From assembly GCF_004339595.1 (NCBI RefSeq), contig NZ_SMFU01000007.1, positions 680,658 to 744,657 of the forward strand: DNA of 64,000 bases. The letters are read 5' to 3'. The notes beneath the pieces are model-generated. The model was not told where the DNA came from. It ran no database searches and worked only from the letters and a program-made list of their open reading frames with translations. This DNA is from Marinobacterium mangrovicola. Its GTDB lineage: Bacteria; Pseudomonadota; Gammaproteobacteria; Pseudomonadales; Balneatricaceae. The translations under genes and the position numbers were made by a program. Positions 9,168 through 18,909 of this stretch are shown here, piece after piece (the stretch's first letter is position 1; every line of letters begins with the position of its first letter).

Positions 9168-10067
9168 GTGTCCCAATCCCTTCCCTCGCTGAACGCCCTG
9201 CGTGCTTTTGATGAAGCCGCACGTACTCTCAGTGTATCCCGTGCTGCTGAGCAGCTTAGCGTGACTCACGGTGCCGTAAGTCGCCAGATCCGTCAGCTTG
9301 AGGAGCAACTCGGCATCAGCCTGTTCCGGCGCGAGGGGCGGGGACTGGCGTTGACCACCGAAGGTGAGCAGCTGCGTGCAACAACCTCACAGGTGTTCGA
9401 TCAGCTGGTGCAGACCTGTGACCAGCTGAAAAAGGCCGCAGTGGATGCGCCGCTGGTGCTGGGCTGCTCGGGTAGTTTCCTGGCGCGCTGGTTTATTCCC
9501 CGCCTGGACCGGATGCAGCGTCAGTGTCCGGATCTTAAGCTTCATTTAACCGCCAGCGATGACCTGGGTTGGCCACTGCCGGCGCAGGTTAACCTGGCGC
9601 TACGCTTCGCGGAGCCGCCCTGGCCCAAGGGGGCGCAGGTGATCGATCTCGCACCGGAGCGAATGGGGCCGGTGTTAAGGCCTGATCTGTTGCCGCCGGA
9701 GTTTCAGTCTGAGTCCGATAGGCTCGCGCCAGAGCTTCTCACCGAACTACCGTTGCTGCATACCCGCTCCCGTCAGCAGGCCTGGCCGCTCTGGCTGCAG
9801 GATAAGGGGTTGGATCGTGCCGAGCGCAGCGACGATAAATCTTTCGATCATCTGAACTACATGCTGGAAGCGGCGCTGGTGGGTTTGGGCGTGGCTATCG
9901 CGCCTGCCTATCTGGTGGAGGAAGATCTCCGGACCGGGCGGCTGATCGCCCCCTGGGGATTTATCGAGACCCCGGCGCGGCTGGGGCTCTGGTTGCCACA
10001 GGGTGAGCTCTCGGCCGGTGTAAAGCAGTTGGTTAGCTGGCTGAATGATGAGTTGCGCTTAAAATGA
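9168..10067 (+). CDS. trpI: LysR-type regulator, probable TrpI (activator of trpBA)
   Basis: A 299-residue LysR protein starting at GTG 9168. The winged helix-turn-helix is residues 6-65 ([23 protein letters not shown]), followed by a substrate-binding domain of the GcvA/TrpI type ([16 protein letters not shown]). It is divergent from trpBA with a TrpI-like dyad between them, the same arrangement as trpI-trpBA in pseudomonads, where indoleglycerol phosphate is the inducer. Without that context it could be any GcvA-like regulator. Confidence 0.8.
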   Translation: MSQSLPSLNALRAFDEAARTLSVSRAAEQLSVTHGAVSRQIRQLEEQLGISLFRREGRGLALTTEGEQLRATTSQVFDQLVQTCDQLKKAAVDAPLVLGCSGSFLARWFIPRLDRMQRQCPDLKLHLTASDDLGWPLPAQVNLALRFAEPPWPKGAQVIDLAPERMGPVLRPDLLPPEFQSESDRLAPELLTELPLLHTRSRQQAWPLWLQDKGLDRAERSDDKSFDHLNYMLEAALVGLGVAIAPAYLVEEDLRTGRLIAPWGFIETPARLGLWLPQGELSAGVKQLVSWLNDELRLK

Positions 10068-10299
10068 TGAGTTGTGATTAAGTAATTGATTGCTTGCGGC
10101 GTCTCAACAGCCAGGGGCTGATCTACTGTTACAGACACGGAAAGCGCCTCAGCATCTTTTGATCCCGACTGAGGCAGCGGTGATCCGCAAGTCGACTAGA
10201 CTTAAAGCGGATAACTGCTACTCGCTTCGTTGTTCGATCCTTTCTTTGCTGGCGCTTCCAGGTGCCCAAAGAGATGGTGACGAAATAGAGGGAGCGATC

Positions 10300-10527
10300 A
10301 TGAACAGTATTAAACGTATCGCTTTTTCTGCTGTATTGATTGGGCTCTTTGGTGTTGTACAGGCCCAGGCTGCCAGTGACGAATGTATCGATACTGGGCT
10401 GAAGGCAACGCAAGAATCCATGCATAAAGCAGAAAATTACACCGCTGAAAGCGGTAATCAGTCCGACAGAAAGCTCAGCAGTGGTGAGCGTGACTATATT
10501 TGGACGATTAATCACACCAACTGGTAA
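10300..10527 (+). CDS. Small periplasmic protein of unknown family
   Basis: A 75-residue protein with GAGGGAG seven bases before the ATG. Residues 1-24 form a clear signal peptide (basic start, hydrophobic core, cleavage near QAQA-AS). The mature 50 residues are polar and have a single cysteine (DECIDTGLKATQESMHKAENY). I do not recognise a family. A long perfect inverted repeat follows the stop. An upstream in-frame extension to 10090 has no ribosome site and is rejected. Confidence 0.6.
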   Translation: MNSIKRIAFSAVLIGLFGVVQAQAASDECIDTGLKATQESMHKAENYTAESGNQSDRKLSSGERDYIWTINHTNW

Positions 10528-10861
10528 CAAACCAAAAAGATCAGTCCAAAGCGGCGACAGGCTGCGCGCCAGCAGTTCTGGCCGCTTTGGCTACTGAGAT
10601 AAACGAACTCCCTGAACAGCTGTGTTTCAGAAACAGATAGATTGCGTTAGTTTTAGTATTCTTTCTTGGAATTAATAACACGAAAAATATGAATTTGTGT
10701 TGTTTATAACCCTGGCCTAGAGTGGTTCCACATTGATAGAGCCAGCGTTACCCAGGTCCTCCGGTCGTCTGTTTAGCCCCTCCAGCCGGATCACCCAAGT
10801 ACAAGAATAGCCATTCGTTCGGCCTCTCCGTCTTTCATACCTGATCAAGGACATTAATCCG
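10528..10861. other. 334-bp gap with a 10-bp inverted repeat
   Basis: No gene is seen. CCAAAGCGGC at 10546-10555 pairs perfectly with GCCGCTTTGG at 10581-10590, and CTGC/GCAG nest inside. It can form a long hairpin after the small periplasmic gene, but no T-run follows, so it is not a standard terminator. The remainder, leading into the transporter gene, is AT-rich and then GC-rich with no recognisable motif. Confidence 0.7.
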
Positions 10862-11740
10862 ATGGGCCTCTGGATCCCCTTTACCCTGTTCGCCGCGTTT
10901 ATGCAGTCGATGCGTAATGCCATCCAAAGCCGTCTCAGTAAAGAGATCAGTACCGCGGGAGTGACGCTGGCGCGGTTTCTCTGGGCGAGCCCGGTAGCTG
11001 CGGCTTACCTGCTACTGCTCTACCATTTCGATCCGGTGGCGGTACCTCGTTTCGATACAGGCTTCGTGCTGACCGTGGCTGCCGCAGCGGTGTCTCAGAT
11101 TATTGCTACCGCGCTGATGGTGGTGCTGTTTCGTCTGCGTAATTACGCCATCGGCGTTGGGCTTGCGAAAAGTGAAGCGGTGATTGCGGCAACCCTGGGC
11201 GCATTATTTTTTGCGGCGCCGCTTTCCCCCCTGGGCTGGGCCGGTGTTGTGATCGGCGGTGTTGCGATCTGGTTGATGGGTAATACCGGCGCTATTCGCG
11301 AACTGCCGCTGAAAACGGTGATGACGGGGCTTGGTAGCGGTCTGGGTTTTGCGATGACCACCCTCTGGGTGCGCGAAGCCTCATTGATGCTCGATCTGAG
11401 CTTCCCGCACAGCGCCGCCTGGGTGCTGCTTTGGGTGATCAGTCTGCAGACGTTGATGCTGCTGGTATGGCTGGCGGTCCGTGAACCGGCGACACTGCTT
11501 GAGCTCTGGCGCAGACCGAAGATTGTGATGCTGACCAGCCTGATCAGCTGCCTTGGCTCGCTGGGTTGGTTTACCGCCATGAGCCTGGAGAGCGTCGCGC
11601 TGGTGAAAACCCTGGGTCAGGTCGAAGTGCTGTTTACCCTGGCCATATCGGCAACCTGGTTCAAGGACAAACTCGGGCGTCGGGATCTGCTCGGTCTCGG
11701 ATTGATTGTGCTCGGAGCGCTCTGCGTTATTCTGGCCTGA
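10862..11740 (+). CDS. EamA/DMT-family membrane transporter
   Basis: A 292-residue inner-membrane protein with about ten hydrophobic segments arranged as two EamA halves (about 1-140 and 150-290), the drug/metabolite transporter fold. The substrate is unknown; relatives export amino acids or metabolites. The start ATG 10862 follows AAGGACATTAATCCG with only a weak ribosome site. It ends 40 bp before the convergent diguanylate cyclase gene. Confidence 0.85.
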   Translation: MGLWIPFTLFAAFMQSMRNAIQSRLSKEISTAGVTLARFLWASPVAAAYLLLLYHFDPVAVPRFDTGFVLTVAAAAVSQIIATALMVVLFRLRNYAIGVGLAKSEAVIAATLGALFFAAPLSPLGWAGVVIGGVAIWLMGNTGAIRELPLKTVMTGLGSGLGFAMTTLWVREASLMLDLSFPHSAAWVLLWVISLQTLMLLVWLAVREPATLLELWRRPKIVMLTSLISCLGSLGWFTAMSLESVALVKTLGQVEVLFTLAISATWFKDKLGRRDLLGLGLIVLGALCVILA

Positions 11741-11779
11741 TGCTGGGCGTGATTCTGAGGCTTGATTTTGAGGTAAGAG

Positions 11780-13378
11780 TCACTTTAACGTTTGCTCGGT
11801 ATCCAGCGGTGCGGCCGCTGCTGGCTCGGTGTTGGTGGCACAGTCGCAGCCCATCGCCTGGTTGCGGCCACCCGCTTTAGCGTAATAGAGGCACTCATCG
11901 GCTTTGGCGATCAATGCGGTTGGGGGGCTTTGGTCAGGCACACAAACGGCATAACCGACGCTGATGGTGACGCTGGTCGATACCTGTGAATGGCTGTGTG
12001 GAATAGCCAGATTTTCTACGGACTGACGTAGCTTCTCGGCGAGCTGAGTGGCGGTTTCGAAATCGCATTTCGGCACCAGGCAGGCGAACTCCTCACCTCC
12101 ATAGCGGGCGACGAAATCAGAGGCTCTGGTTAACGACTTCCTGAGCTGAGCAGCGACCTCGCGGATACATTCGTCGCCCTCAAGGTGACCGTAGTGGTCG
12201 TTGAATGGCTTGAAGTAGTCGATATCGACCAGCATAAGCGTCAATGGGCTGGCCTCACGCTGGCAGCGCTTCCATTCCTTGATGAATACTTCGTCAAAAC
12301 TGCGCCGGTTGGCTATACCGGTCAGGCCATCGTTAAGGGCGAGCAATGTCAGTTCGGCATTGAGCTGTTCCAGTTGGGCATTCTTCTCTTTGATAAGCGC
12401 TGAGGCGGCGACTTCACTTGTGTAACGGGCACGTTGGGCGCTTTGCAGCCTGAACATCAAAAAGCTGGATGAAACGCAGAGCAGCATAAAGATCAGCCCC
12501 CGTGAGAGGGTAAAGTCCCACCAGTCGGCGAATACCCGGTCAAGATCGCGACCCACGGCGAGAATAATGGGTGCATCCAGGTGCAGGTCGGCTGGCTGGA
12601 TGGTCCGCAGCGCCATGATCCGTTCTTCACCGGTGGCATAAACTCTGCCGCTCAATAGATTTTTTTCCTGGCCGCTTTCGATATGACGGGAAAAGAACGA
12701 TCCCGGTTGAGCCAGGTTCATGCCTTGCTGTCCCTCCCTGAATGGCTCCATCAGTAACTGGGTGCCACTCCCGTGGGCGAGGGCGGACCACATATCCGGT
12801 GCATAGTTGACCGCGTTCAGTGTGTTGCGAAATCTTTCCGGATCGATGGAGGCGATAACCATGCCGTCAAAGTTGCCGTTCTTATCGACGACACGAAGGC
12901 TAAAGGTCATTACCCAATGATCGGTCACCGCCAGAAATGGCTTGGCCATGTGAAGCGTTTCCGTGGATGGGTCCTTAAGGGCGACCTGAAAATACTCGCG
13001 TTGACTGAAGTTCTGATGCAGCAGAGAGACTCTGCTTGAGGCGATGACATCACCGCTCTGGTCCAGAGCCAAGAGGGTGCGTATACCGGTTAGCGTCTCG
13101 ATGTGGTGCTGAAACTCGATATTAGCATGTTCCAGTGCCTCTTCGCTCTCTCGCCACTCGGGCAGATTGCGTCTGACTAGCTCCAGAACGCGATAGATGG
13201 AGCTGAGTTGCTCCGTCAGGTAGCTGTTGACGATTTCGGCCTGAGCGGTCAGCCGTTGCTGCTCCTGCTCATTGGTTGACGCATGCCGTTCAATGATGGT
13301 CCAGACGATATAGACCCCGAGCAGCGCAAGGCTGGCGAGCAGAGTGATCCATTCAAAGCGCGCGCGGTGCTGGGTCAT
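11780..13378 (-). CDS. Membrane diguanylate cyclase with periplasmic Cache sensor
   Basis: A 532-residue protein with a membrane segment (about 8-30), a periplasmic Cache/PDC-like region (about 35-285), a second membrane segment (about 290-312), a short coiled coil and a GGDEF domain (about 345-505). The active-site loop is RYGGEEF, so it should be active in making c-di-GMP from two GTP. An RASD motif five residues upstream is the product-inhibition I-site (RxxD). The ligand of the sensor is unknown. It is divergent from a Cache-bearing chemoreceptor. Given the c-di-GMP riboswitches at 46.9 and 53.5 kb, it is one possible source of their ligand. Confidence 0.92.
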   Translation of the reverse strand: MTQHRARFEWITLLASLALLGVYIVWTIIERHASTNEQEQQRLTAQAEIVNSYLTEQLSSIYRVLELVRRNLPEWRESEEALEHANIEFQHHIETLTGIRTLLALDQSGDVIASSRVSLLHQNFSQREYFQVALKDPSTETLHMAKPFLAVTDHWVMTFSLRVVDKNGNFDGMVIASIDPERFRNTLNAVNYAPDMWSALAHGSGTQLLMEPFREGQQGMNLAQPGSFFSRHIESGQEKNLLSGRVYATGEERIMALRTIQPADLHLDAPIILAVGRDLDRVFADWWDFTLSRGLIFMLLCVSSSFLMFRLQSAQRARYTSEVAASALIKEKNAQLEQLNAELTLLALNDGLTGIANRRSFDEVFIKEWKRCQREASPLTLMLVDIDYFKPFNDHYGHLEGDECIREVAAQLRKSLTRASDFVARYGGEEFACLVPKCDFETATQLAEKLRQSVENLAIPHSHSQVSTSVTISVGYAVCVPDQSPPTALIAKADECLYYAKAGGRNQAMGCDCATNTEPAAAAPLDTEQTLK

Positions 13379-13692
13379 AAATTAGGGCTTTGCGTTTCGC
13401 CGCTCTCGACGGACTGAAGTTTTGGCGCTGTACATGAGGGATCCTAGTCTAAAGCTGTGTTTTTCTGAACATTAACCGCGTTTGACTTAGGTATTAGTCT
13501 GAGTTGCCAACAAAACCCTAGGTCTTTGGTCAGTATGCGGTTCAGTGTTGAAACGACTTTGCGCTCACAGGTTGATGGCAATCTGTCTTCATATTTAAAC
13601 AAAATTAAATTTATGTAATTTAGAAAAGACTATAATGCGTATTTTTGTGCATGTGGCGCTGCAGGCCCGTTCATTTTGGAGAATCTTATTCG

Positions 13693-15771
13693 ATGAAAAA
13701 CCTGTCTCTGCGATTCAAACTCAGTCTCTTCTCGATGCTGGCGCTGGTGGTCGCGCTGGGTGTGCTGGTAGCGGTGGCGCTGAGCCAGTTGCAGGTTCTG
13801 AGCGACATCACTATCGATTCAGCCTCTGAAAAAGAGGAGGGGGCCGCCCGACAATCGCTGGAACTGGCGGGTTCCAAGGCCAGCGAACAGATCACCTCGT
13901 TACTGCAGAGCGCTTATCTGACGCCGCGCACCCTTGCCGGCGAAATGGCGCTAACGGCTGAATCAGAGCCGCTCAGCCGTGACAGTGTTAAACGTCTGGT
14001 GCAAGGAGCCCTGGCGGCGAACCCGGTCATCAGCTCGTCTTATGCGCAGTTTGAACCCAACGCCTACGATGGTCGTGATGCTGAGTACAGGGGCGATCTG
14101 AGCCATAGTTCCAACACCGGTACCCTGGATGTGTACTGGGTGCGTGAAGAGAGTGGGCTGACCTTTTATCCCACCGAGGATACGTCGAGCAAATACAGTG
14201 AAGAGCGCGACGAAAACGGTACCCGCGAGTCGGAATGGTATCTCTGCGGTATGGAGAACAAACGCGACTGCCTGATTGAGCCCTATCTTTACGAGATCAG
14301 TCCGGGCAACTCCATCATGATGACCTCGCTGACCTCGCCGGTGGTGGCCGATGGCAGCTTTATCGGCATTGTCGGCGCGGATATCAATCTGCCGGTGCTG
14401 CAGAAAGATATCGAAGCACTGGCCGCCACGCTCTATGGTGGCCAGGCCAATGTGGTGCTGCTCAGCGAGCTGGGCCGTCTCATTGCGGCCAATGAGTACA
14501 GCGGCTCTCTGGGCAAAAAGCTCGCCGATGTGTCGACTCAGTATGCCGGTACGAAAACCCTGGGTGCTGATTCCATGCAGGTCAGCTTTCCGATCAGGGT
14601 GGCCGACGCCAACTGGGAGTTGCTGATCTCGGTGCCGCGCGAAGTGATATTTGCCGATCTACAAAACCTGATCAGCACCATCGACGATTCCCGTCAGGAT
14701 ACCCTGGTCACGCTGCTCAGCATTTCGGTGGGCGTACTGGTGCTGGTGATGTTCGGGTTGCAGCTGTTTGCCATCGGTATCACCCGACCACTGAAAGACC
14801 TGGGCTTGCGCATGAAGGCATTGGCCGGAGCCGAGGGCGACCTGACTCATCAGCTTGAGCGTACCAGCCACTCCGAGCTCAATGACGTGGTGGAAGGGTT
14901 CAACGGTTTCACTCAGAAGATCCGCCTGTTGATCGCTGATTTGGTAACTCATTCCGAGCAACTGAAATCCAGCGCTGCTGCACTTAGCACGACGGCAAGC
15001 CACACCGAGGTTTCCACCAGCGAGCAGCGTCGAGAACTGGAAAGTGTGGCCACCGCTGCCAACGAGATGTCTGCCACCGCTACCGATGTGGCTCAGCGTG
15101 CGGCCCGTACTGCCGAGGATTCCAATGCGGCCAACACCGAGGTCACCAGCGTGCGTGAGAAGCTCGCCGCTACGGTGCAGGAGATCGGTGAAGTATCGGA
15201 TGCGATTCAGACCGCGTCCGCTTCAGTGGGCCAGGTGGCCGATCAGAGCAACACGATCTTCGGCATCGTTGAAACTATCCGTGGAGTGGCGGAGCAGACC
15301 AATCTGCTGGCGCTGAATGCTGCGATTGAGGCAGCGCGCGCCGGTGAACAGGGCCGCGGCTTTGCCGTGGTGGCCGATGAGGTACGTGATTTGGCAGCTC
15401 GCACGCAGAAAGCTACTGCTGAGATCGATGAGCTTATCCGCCAGTTGAAGCAGGGCGTGGATATCAGCGTGGCGCAGATGGAAACCTGTCTGGAGCGGGT
15501 ATCTGTCACCGTGGAGGAAAGTCAGGAAAGTTATGACCGACTTGAGGGAGCCTCTGGGCGTATCGAGTCGATCTCCGATGATGCCACCCAGGTGGCCACC
15601 GCCGCTGAAGAGCAGAGCATGGTCAACGAAGAGATCAATCGCAATATCACGCTGATCGGCGATGCTGCCTCAGAGCTGGCGGAAACCGCCGAGAAAGTTA
15701 AATCGCTGGGGAGTGAAGTCTCCAGCTGCGCCGGTCAGATTGACGAACAGCTGGGGCGTTTCAAAATCTGA
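13693..15771 (+). CDS. Methyl-accepting chemotaxis protein with Cache sensor
   Basis: A 692-residue chemoreceptor. It has a membrane segment (about 10-32), a dCache-type periplasmic domain (about 35-330), a second membrane segment (about 338-362), HAMP (about 360-415) and a long signalling coiled coil. The conserved hairpin tip that contacts CheA/CheW is [19 protein letters not shown] (about 535-553). ATG 13693 was chosen, with GGAG 11 bases upstream, over a longer frame from 13645. The ligand is unknown; dCache receptors often sense amino acids or organic acids. Confidence 0.92.
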   Translation: MKNLSLRFKLSLFSMLALVVALGVLVAVALSQLQVLSDITIDSASEKEEGAARQSLELAGSKASEQITSLLQSAYLTPRTLAGEMALTAESEPLSRDSVKRLVQGALAANPVISSSYAQFEPNAYDGRDAEYRGDLSHSSNTGTLDVYWVREESGLTFYPTEDTSSKYSEERDENGTRESEWYLCGMENKRDCLIEPYLYEISPGNSIMMTSLTSPVVADGSFIGIVGADINLPVLQKDIEALAATLYGGQANVVLLSELGRLIAANEYSGSLGKKLADVSTQYAGTKTLGADSMQVSFPIRVADANWELLISVPREVIFADLQNLISTIDDSRQDTLVTLLSISVGVLVLVMFGLQLFAIGITRPLKDLGLRMKALAGAEGDLTHQLERTSHSELNDVVEGFNGFTQKIRLLIADLVTHSEQLKSSAAALSTTASHTEVSTSEQRRELESVATAANEMSATATDVAQRAARTAEDSNAANTEVTSVREKLAATVQEIGEVSDAIQTASASVGQVADQSNTIFGIVETIRGVAEQTNLLALNAAIEAARAGEQGRGFAVVADEVRDLAARTQKATAEIDELIRQLKQGVDISVAQMETCLERVSVTVEESQESYDRLEGASGRIESISDDATQVATAAEEQSMVNEEINRNITLIGDAASELAETAEKVKSLGSEVSSCAGQIDEQLGRFKI

Positions 15772-15777
15772 CGAGGT

Positions 15778-16374
15778 TTATTCCTCGGAAAGATGAATGG
15801 GCGGGGTGCTTAGCGCTCCTGCCCGGCACGCCTCCAGAACTTCGGTGGCCAGGGCGTTATCGTTCAGCGCCCTGGCCACCGCGACGCCACCAATCATCAT
15901 GACCACTTTTTGCAGTGCGGCCTGCTGCTCTTCGGCCTGAGCTGCCGAGCCTTCTCCCGTATTGTTCTGTAACCGTTTGACCAACCCCTGAAATACCTGG
16001 GACCAGGTGGAACGTACGCCCTCATCCTGATGCGCCATGTCGCTGACCAGAAATGCCAGCGGACAGGGAATATCTGCGCCCTGACAGTGGGCCTCGCTGA
16101 GGTAGGCAGCAATAAACGCCTCACGCTGTTGATCCGTGGCTTGTCCCTGCGGCAGATAGCTTTCGGCTGCGGTGTTCGCCGCATACAGGATCGCCTCGGC
16201 GTAGAGGTCGGTCTTGGAGCTGAAGTGCGCATAAAACGCGCCCCGTGTCATACCGGCGGCCTGCATCACCTGGTCGATACTGACGTTATCGAAACCCTGC
16301 CTGGCAAACAGTCCTGCCGCCGTGGTGAGTATCTTTTCCCGGCTTCGTTGCTTGTGATCTTCGCTCCACGCCAT
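15778..16374 (-). CDS. TetR/AcrR-family repressor of the adjacent GST gene
   Basis: A 198-residue TetR regulator. The N-terminal helix-turn-helix (about 9-55, ILTTAAGLFARQGFDNVSIDQVMQAAGMTRGAFYAHF) is textbook. The C-terminal ligand domain resembles the NemR/AcrR type with a lone cysteine pair in HCQGADIPCPLAF. ATG 16374 aligns with the family start; the frame runs on upstream through the operator and is rejected. It is divergent from a glutathione transferase with a perfect palindrome between them, so it likely represses both genes and responds to an electrophile. Confidence 0.88.
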   Translation of the reverse strand: MAWSEDHKQRSREKILTTAAGLFARQGFDNVSIDQVMQAAGMTRGAFYAHFSSKTDLYAEAILYAANTAAESYLPQGQATDQQREAFIAAYLSEAHCQGADIPCPLAFLVSDMAHQDEGVRSTWSQVFQGLVKRLQNNTGEGSAAQAEEQQAALQKVVMMIGGVAVARALNDNALATEVLEACRAGALSTPPIHLSEE

Positions 16375-16398
16375 GATGCGATCCCGTCTCTCTACTAA

Positions 16399-16418
16399 AA
16401 TATGTTCTTGAACATATT
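16399..16418. promoter_or_regulatory. Perfect TetR-type operator palindrome
   Basis: AATATGTTC, two bases, then GAACATATT: 9-bp arms with no mismatch, in the 100-bp gap between the divergent TetR and GST genes. Its size and place are those of a TetR-family dimer site. Confidence 0.85.
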
Positions 16419-16474
16419 GTGCCGCCTGCAAAGATAGAGTCCAGCTGTACATAAAAACTATTTGGAGATGTTCC

Positions 16475-17119
16475 ATGGATAAATTGCATATTTTCGGCCC
16501 TGAATTCAGCACCTTCGTGCGCACCGTAATGCTCTGCTGTGAGGAGAAAGGAATCGCCTACAGCGTGGGGATGGAGGTTAATGGCCAGGAGATTGCGTTT
16601 AAAAGCGAGCAGCATTTCGCCTGGCACCCCTATGGCAAGGTGCCGGTGCTGTTGGTCAACGGCAGTCCGCTGTTTGAATCGGGTGCTATCTGCCGGTACC
16701 TGGATGCCGTTTACGATAGCGCTGAAATGCTACCGGGCGATGCCTGGGAGCGCGCACTGGTAGACCAGGCCAGTTCAGAGATTGCGCTCTATCACTACGA
16801 TGCGCTGATCCGTGATCTGGTGTTGGAGTTCTACTTCCCGAAAGGTGAGGGCGGCAGCGTAGACATGGCGGCGGTAGAGGCGGCCTTGCCGGCGGCCCAG
16901 GCATCCATTACCCGCCTGACCGAGATGCTGGGTGTTCAGTCTCATATCGCCGGCGAGCATTACACCCTGGCTGATGCGATGCTGATCCCAATCCTGGATT
17001 ACGCGGCTGAACTGCCGGTGGCTGACCGCCTGTTTGCCGAGGCGGAAACATTAACCGATTACCTGGGGCGGATGCGTGAGCGGGAGGCGTCGCTAAAAGT
17101 GCTATCCGGCAACGCCTGA
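16475..17119 (+). CDS. Glutathione S-transferase family protein
   Basis: A 214-residue cytosolic GST. The N-terminal thioredoxin-like domain (about 1-82) has the KVPVLLVNGSPLFESGAICRYLD segment, with the cis-proline after V and the glutathione-binding E-S pair. The helical C-terminal domain has the N-capping motif YTLADAMLIPILDY. Ser/Thr near STFVRTV is the likely activating position. It conjugates or reduces electrophiles with glutathione; the substrate is unknown. It is probably induced when the divergent TetR protein leaves its operator. Confidence 0.9.
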   Translation: MDKLHIFGPEFSTFVRTVMLCCEEKGIAYSVGMEVNGQEIAFKSEQHFAWHPYGKVPVLLVNGSPLFESGAICRYLDAVYDSAEMLPGDAWERALVDQASSEIALYHYDALIRDLVLEFYFPKGEGGSVDMAAVEAALPAAQASITRLTEMLGVQSHIAGEHYTLADAMLIPILDYAAELPVADRLFAEAETLTDYLGRMREREASLKVLSGNA

Positions 17120-17233
17120 GCATCTGCCCCTCTGGCGCAACCGCCGGGCCAAGCCCCGACAGTTTGCCGGTGTTAACCGACGACGGAAAAAGAGTAAGCT
17201 GTTGCGCTTTCTTTATAGCACTAGAGAGCACGG

Positions 17234-18019
17234 ATGGCGGATCTTCTTCCCTGGCAGTATGCACTGATTGGACTTGTTTTTGTCTGGAGCGGCTTTGTCC
17301 GTTCCGGTCTCGGTTTCGGTGGCGCCGTGCTGGCGCTGCCGTTTCTGCTGCTGGTCGTGAACAAGCCACTGGTGTTCCTGCCGATCATCTCCATCCATCT
17401 GTTGATCTTCTCTTCATTGATTGCGTTTCAGGGTTGGCGTGACAAGCAAGCCCAGGGCGCGAGCGGCAGTAATATCGACTGGGGCTATCTTGGCAAGTCG
17501 ATGAAGGTGATGATCATTCCCAAGCTGGTGGGGGTGTTTGGCCTGCTGACCCTGCCCGCGGAGATCATGAGCAGCATTATCTTCCTGATCGTGATTGTTT
17601 ACGCCGTTGGCTATGTGCTTAACCGGCCGTTTCGCAGTAAACGGCCGTGGATGGATAATATCTTTCTCGCCCTGGGTGGCTACGTTAGCGGCACCTCGCT
17701 GATCGGTGCGCCGCTGATCGTTGCGGTTTACGCCTCCCATGTGGCCAAGCATCAGCTGCGCGATACGCTGTTTGTGCTCTGGTTTATCCTCGTAGCGATC
17801 AAAATGGTCTCCTTCCTGATCGCAGGAGTGGATCTGCAACTGATTCACCAGCTTTGGCTGTTGCCCTGTGCCTATGTTGGCCATCTGATCGGCGAGCGCT
17901 TTCATCGTTATATCGTCAGTAACGAGACACCGCTGTTTTTTCGTGTGTTGGGAACGGTGCTGATTGTGGTGAGTCTGGTGGGTATCATTCGGCAGTTTGC
18001 GTTGTTTGTCTCAGCCTGA
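17234..18019 (+). CDS. TauE/SafE-family sulfite/anion exporter-like permease
   Basis: A 261-residue inner-membrane protein with about seven or eight hydrophobic segments and the TauE/SafE hallmark glycine-rich loop near the start (SGFVRSGLGFGGAVLALPF). A second related loop lies mid-protein (LALGGYVSGTSLIGAPLIVAVY). Family members move sulfite, sulfoacetate or other anions; which one is unknown. It converges, with a one-base gap, on the cytochrome gene. Confidence 0.85.
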   Translation: MADLLPWQYALIGLVFVWSGFVRSGLGFGGAVLALPFLLLVVNKPLVFLPIISIHLLIFSSLIAFQGWRDKQAQGASGSNIDWGYLGKSMKVMIIPKLVGVFGLLTLPAEIMSSIIFLIVIVYAVGYVLNRPFRSKRPWMDNIFLALGGYVSGTSLIGAPLIVAVYASHVAKHQLRDTLFVLWFILVAIKMVSFLIAGVDLQLIHQLWLLPCAYVGHLIGERFHRYIVSNETPLFFRVLGTVLIVVSLVGIIRQFALFVSA

Positions 18020-18020
18020 G

Positions 18021-18335
18021 TTACTCCTTTAGCTGGCGTTGTAGATGCTGGGCGATGGCGCTTGCCTGCATCCGACTCAGCTGTGAAAAGTGGGGCATAT
18101 CCGGCAGATCCGGGTGGCCGGTTCTGATCACATCCACCAGCTCCGCTGCGCTGAATTCGGTCCGATTGTTGGCTGGGATGCCCTGGAGAAAAGAGCCGTC
18201 GCCTGACTCCTTGTGACATCCGGCGCAGTAGTAGCTGTAGAGCTCTTTTCCATCCTGGTTGGCAGGGTCGGGTTCCGAGCTGCAGCCAAACAGGCCGGTC
18301 AGGATCACAAGAGACAGCAGGCGTAACAACGGCAT
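18021..18335 (-). CDS. Monohaem cytochrome c lipoprotein
   Basis: A 104-residue class I cytochrome c. The start has a signal with a lipobox (LTGLFGC), so it should be a membrane-tethered periplasmic lipoprotein. Haem attaches at CAGCH (about 39-43) and the sixth ligand is probably the Met in LPDMPHFSQL. ATG 18335 has AGGA nine bases upstream; an in-frame GTG at 18359 is the alternative. It likely carries electrons to an oxidase or dehydrogenase, but no partner gene is near. Confidence 0.85.
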   Translation of the reverse strand: MPLLRLLSLVILTGLFGCSSEPDPANQDGKELYSYYCAGCHKESGDGSFLQGIPANNRTEFSAAELVDVIRTGHPDLPDMPHFSQLSRMQASAIAQHLQRQLKE

Positions 18336-18450
18336 AAGCTTGTTCCTATAATCAGTCACTTAAGCATAAGCCATCAGGCGTTGTAGCGCCTGCTTCTGCT
18401 TTAAGCCGATTTTCGCTAAGGTGCCCCTATCTTTTTAAGGGTGATGAAAC

Positions 18451-18909
18451 ATGTCCCGCCTGGAACTTAAATGTCCGCCGCCGCTGGTCGCCGCGGTTTG
18501 TGCGCTACTGATCTGGCTTAGCCGGTGGATAGGGCTTGGATTGCCGCTAAACAGCGATCTGGCCTGGCTCAAGTACGGTCTGGTATGTGCGGCGCTGTTG
18601 CTGGGCTTTGGTGCGCTGTACCAGTTTCACCGGCGGCGCACGACTTTCCACCCGCATACGCCGGAGAAGACCCGCGTACTGGTGGATTCAGGACTGTTCC
18701 GCTATTCACGCAACCCCATGTATCTCGGCATCCTGCTGTTACTGGCCGCTTATGGCCTGCATGAGCCGAGCTGGTTGGCACCGTTCTGGCTGGTAGGCTT
18801 TGTGCTGTATATGAACCGTTTCCAGATTCACCCGGAAGAGCGCGCGCTTAAGTCGCTGTTTGGTCCCGAGTACACGCGCTACATGGAACGCACAAGGCGC
18901 TGGATCTGA
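18451..18909 (+). CDS. Isoprenylcysteine carboxyl-methyltransferase (ICMT/PEMT-like) family membrane protein
   Basis: A 152-residue membrane protein with four hydrophobic segments and the signature LFRYSRNPMYLG (about 75-86), plus the C-terminal HPEERALKSLFGPEYTRYMERTRRWI, typical of bacterial ICMT/PEMT-like methyltransferases. It probably uses S-adenosylmethionine on a lipid or small molecule; the substrate is unknown. Its stop overlaps the next start (TGATG), so the two genes are translationally coupled. Confidence 0.85.
   Translation: MSRLELKCPPPLVAAVCALLIWLSRWIGLGLPLNSDLAWLKYGLVCAALLLGFGALYQFHRRRTTFHPHTPEKTRVLVDSGLFRYSRNPMYLGILLLLAAYGLHEPSWLAPFWLVGFVLYMNRFQIHPEERALKSLFGPEYTRYMERTRRWI

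Noticed and set aside
13480-13600. GCGCAAAGTCG on the minus strand upstream of the diguanylate cyclase, a possible third GEMM riboswitch
   Set aside because: Only the GCAAAG core matches. The preceding GGCAAA, the CACGGG block and the GCCGG...TTGCC closing strand are absent in order.
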